Below, piece by piece: positions 12,915 through 13,012 of a stretch of DNA of 13,012 bases. The stretch is taken from positions 1-13,012 of the forward strand of contig SFKY01000069.1 of NCBI GenBank assembly GCA_004554665.1. The letters are read 5' to 3'. Each line of letters opens with the position of its first letter. Positions within the stretch are counted from its first letter, which is position 1. This DNA is from Bacteroidales bacterium (lineage in GTDB: Bacteria; Bacteroidota; Bacteroidia; Bacteroidales; Bacteroidaceae). Both the position numbers and the translations under genes were made by a program. Under the pieces are notes generated by a model, which had not been told where the DNA came from, searched no databases, and saw nothing but the letters and a program-made list of their open reading frames with translations.

Positions 12915-13012
12915 ATGTCTATATGCCACCTTTAGCCAAACATTATTGGCTGAAACAGACACACGAGAGTCTGTTGAGTTTATTAAGAATTTTCTATTCT
13001 CTGAAGCTGCAT
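12915..13012. other. Intergenic end of window with two further small hairpins
   Basis: AGCCAA (12934-12939) pairs with TTGGCT (12946-12951), and AACAGAC (12954-12960) pairs with GTCTGTT (12969-12975), directly after the large palindrome. A second copy of CCTTTAGC (12929-12936) repeats the distal end of the palindrome's right arm. The minus strand has short open frames entering from the right edge, one ending at 12983-12985 and one at 12897-12899. Either could be the end of a gene beyond the window, but neither is recognisable. Confidence 0.4.

Noticed and set aside
12669..12935. An 88-codon plus-strand frame overlapping the end of znuC
   Set aside because: It lies in another frame of znuC, is rich in Arg, Pro and His as expected from frame-shifted GC-rich DNA, and runs through the palindrome.
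12897..13010. C-terminal end of a minus-strand gene entering from the right edge
   Set aside because: The frame is open for 37 codons but crosses two hairpins and matches no family I know. It is too short to call.

Overview
The window looks like chromosomal DNA from a GC-rich member of the Bacteroidales, most likely Prevotellaceae. The promoters fit the Bacteroidetes -33/-7 pattern (TTTG and TAnnTTTG). There is a BspA-type leucine-rich repeat protein. The S9 peptidase resembles, from memory, the prolyl tripeptidyl peptidase of Porphyromonas gingivalis. The intergenic gaps are AT-richer than the genes and full of short palindromes and direct repeats. The species cannot be fixed from sequence alone.

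Left part (1-3665), minus strand: a small BspA/LRR_5 protein without a signal peptide, a roughly 0.6 kb gap without a convincing gene but with a possible MITE-like element, a clear terminator, and a large PiT-type phosphate transporter with a cytoplasmic PhoU-like tail. That transporter and the plus-strand genes diverge from a 222-bp intergenic region that holds promoters for both directions.

Centre (3746-11029), plus strand: a close-packed run, probably one operon, of serine O-acetyltransferase, THUMP-type RNA methyltransferase, exported S9B peptidase, purD, an unrecognised polytopic membrane protein and a YqaA-type membrane protein. Junctions are 11 bp overlap, 26 bp overlap, 9 bp gap, 73 bp gap with a hairpin, and 7 bp overlap. 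The genes belong to unrelated pathways (cysteine, rRNA modification, peptide use, purines), so co-expression rather than one shared pathway is the likely link.

Right part (11030-13012): a repeat-rich intergenic region runs directly into the start codon of a metal-binding lipoprotein (TroA/ZnuA family), followed by its ABC ATPase (ZnuC type). The permease that would complete the importer is not in the window. The last 200 bases carry a perfect 17-bp palindrome and two smaller hairpins.

Most of the window is ordinary core genome and I see no strong evidence for a new multi-gene system. The most unusual points are the repeat-derived start of the ZnuA-like lipoprotein, its Glu-for-His metal-site change, the stacked hairpins at the right end, and the uncharacterised membrane protein translationally coupled to yqaA.
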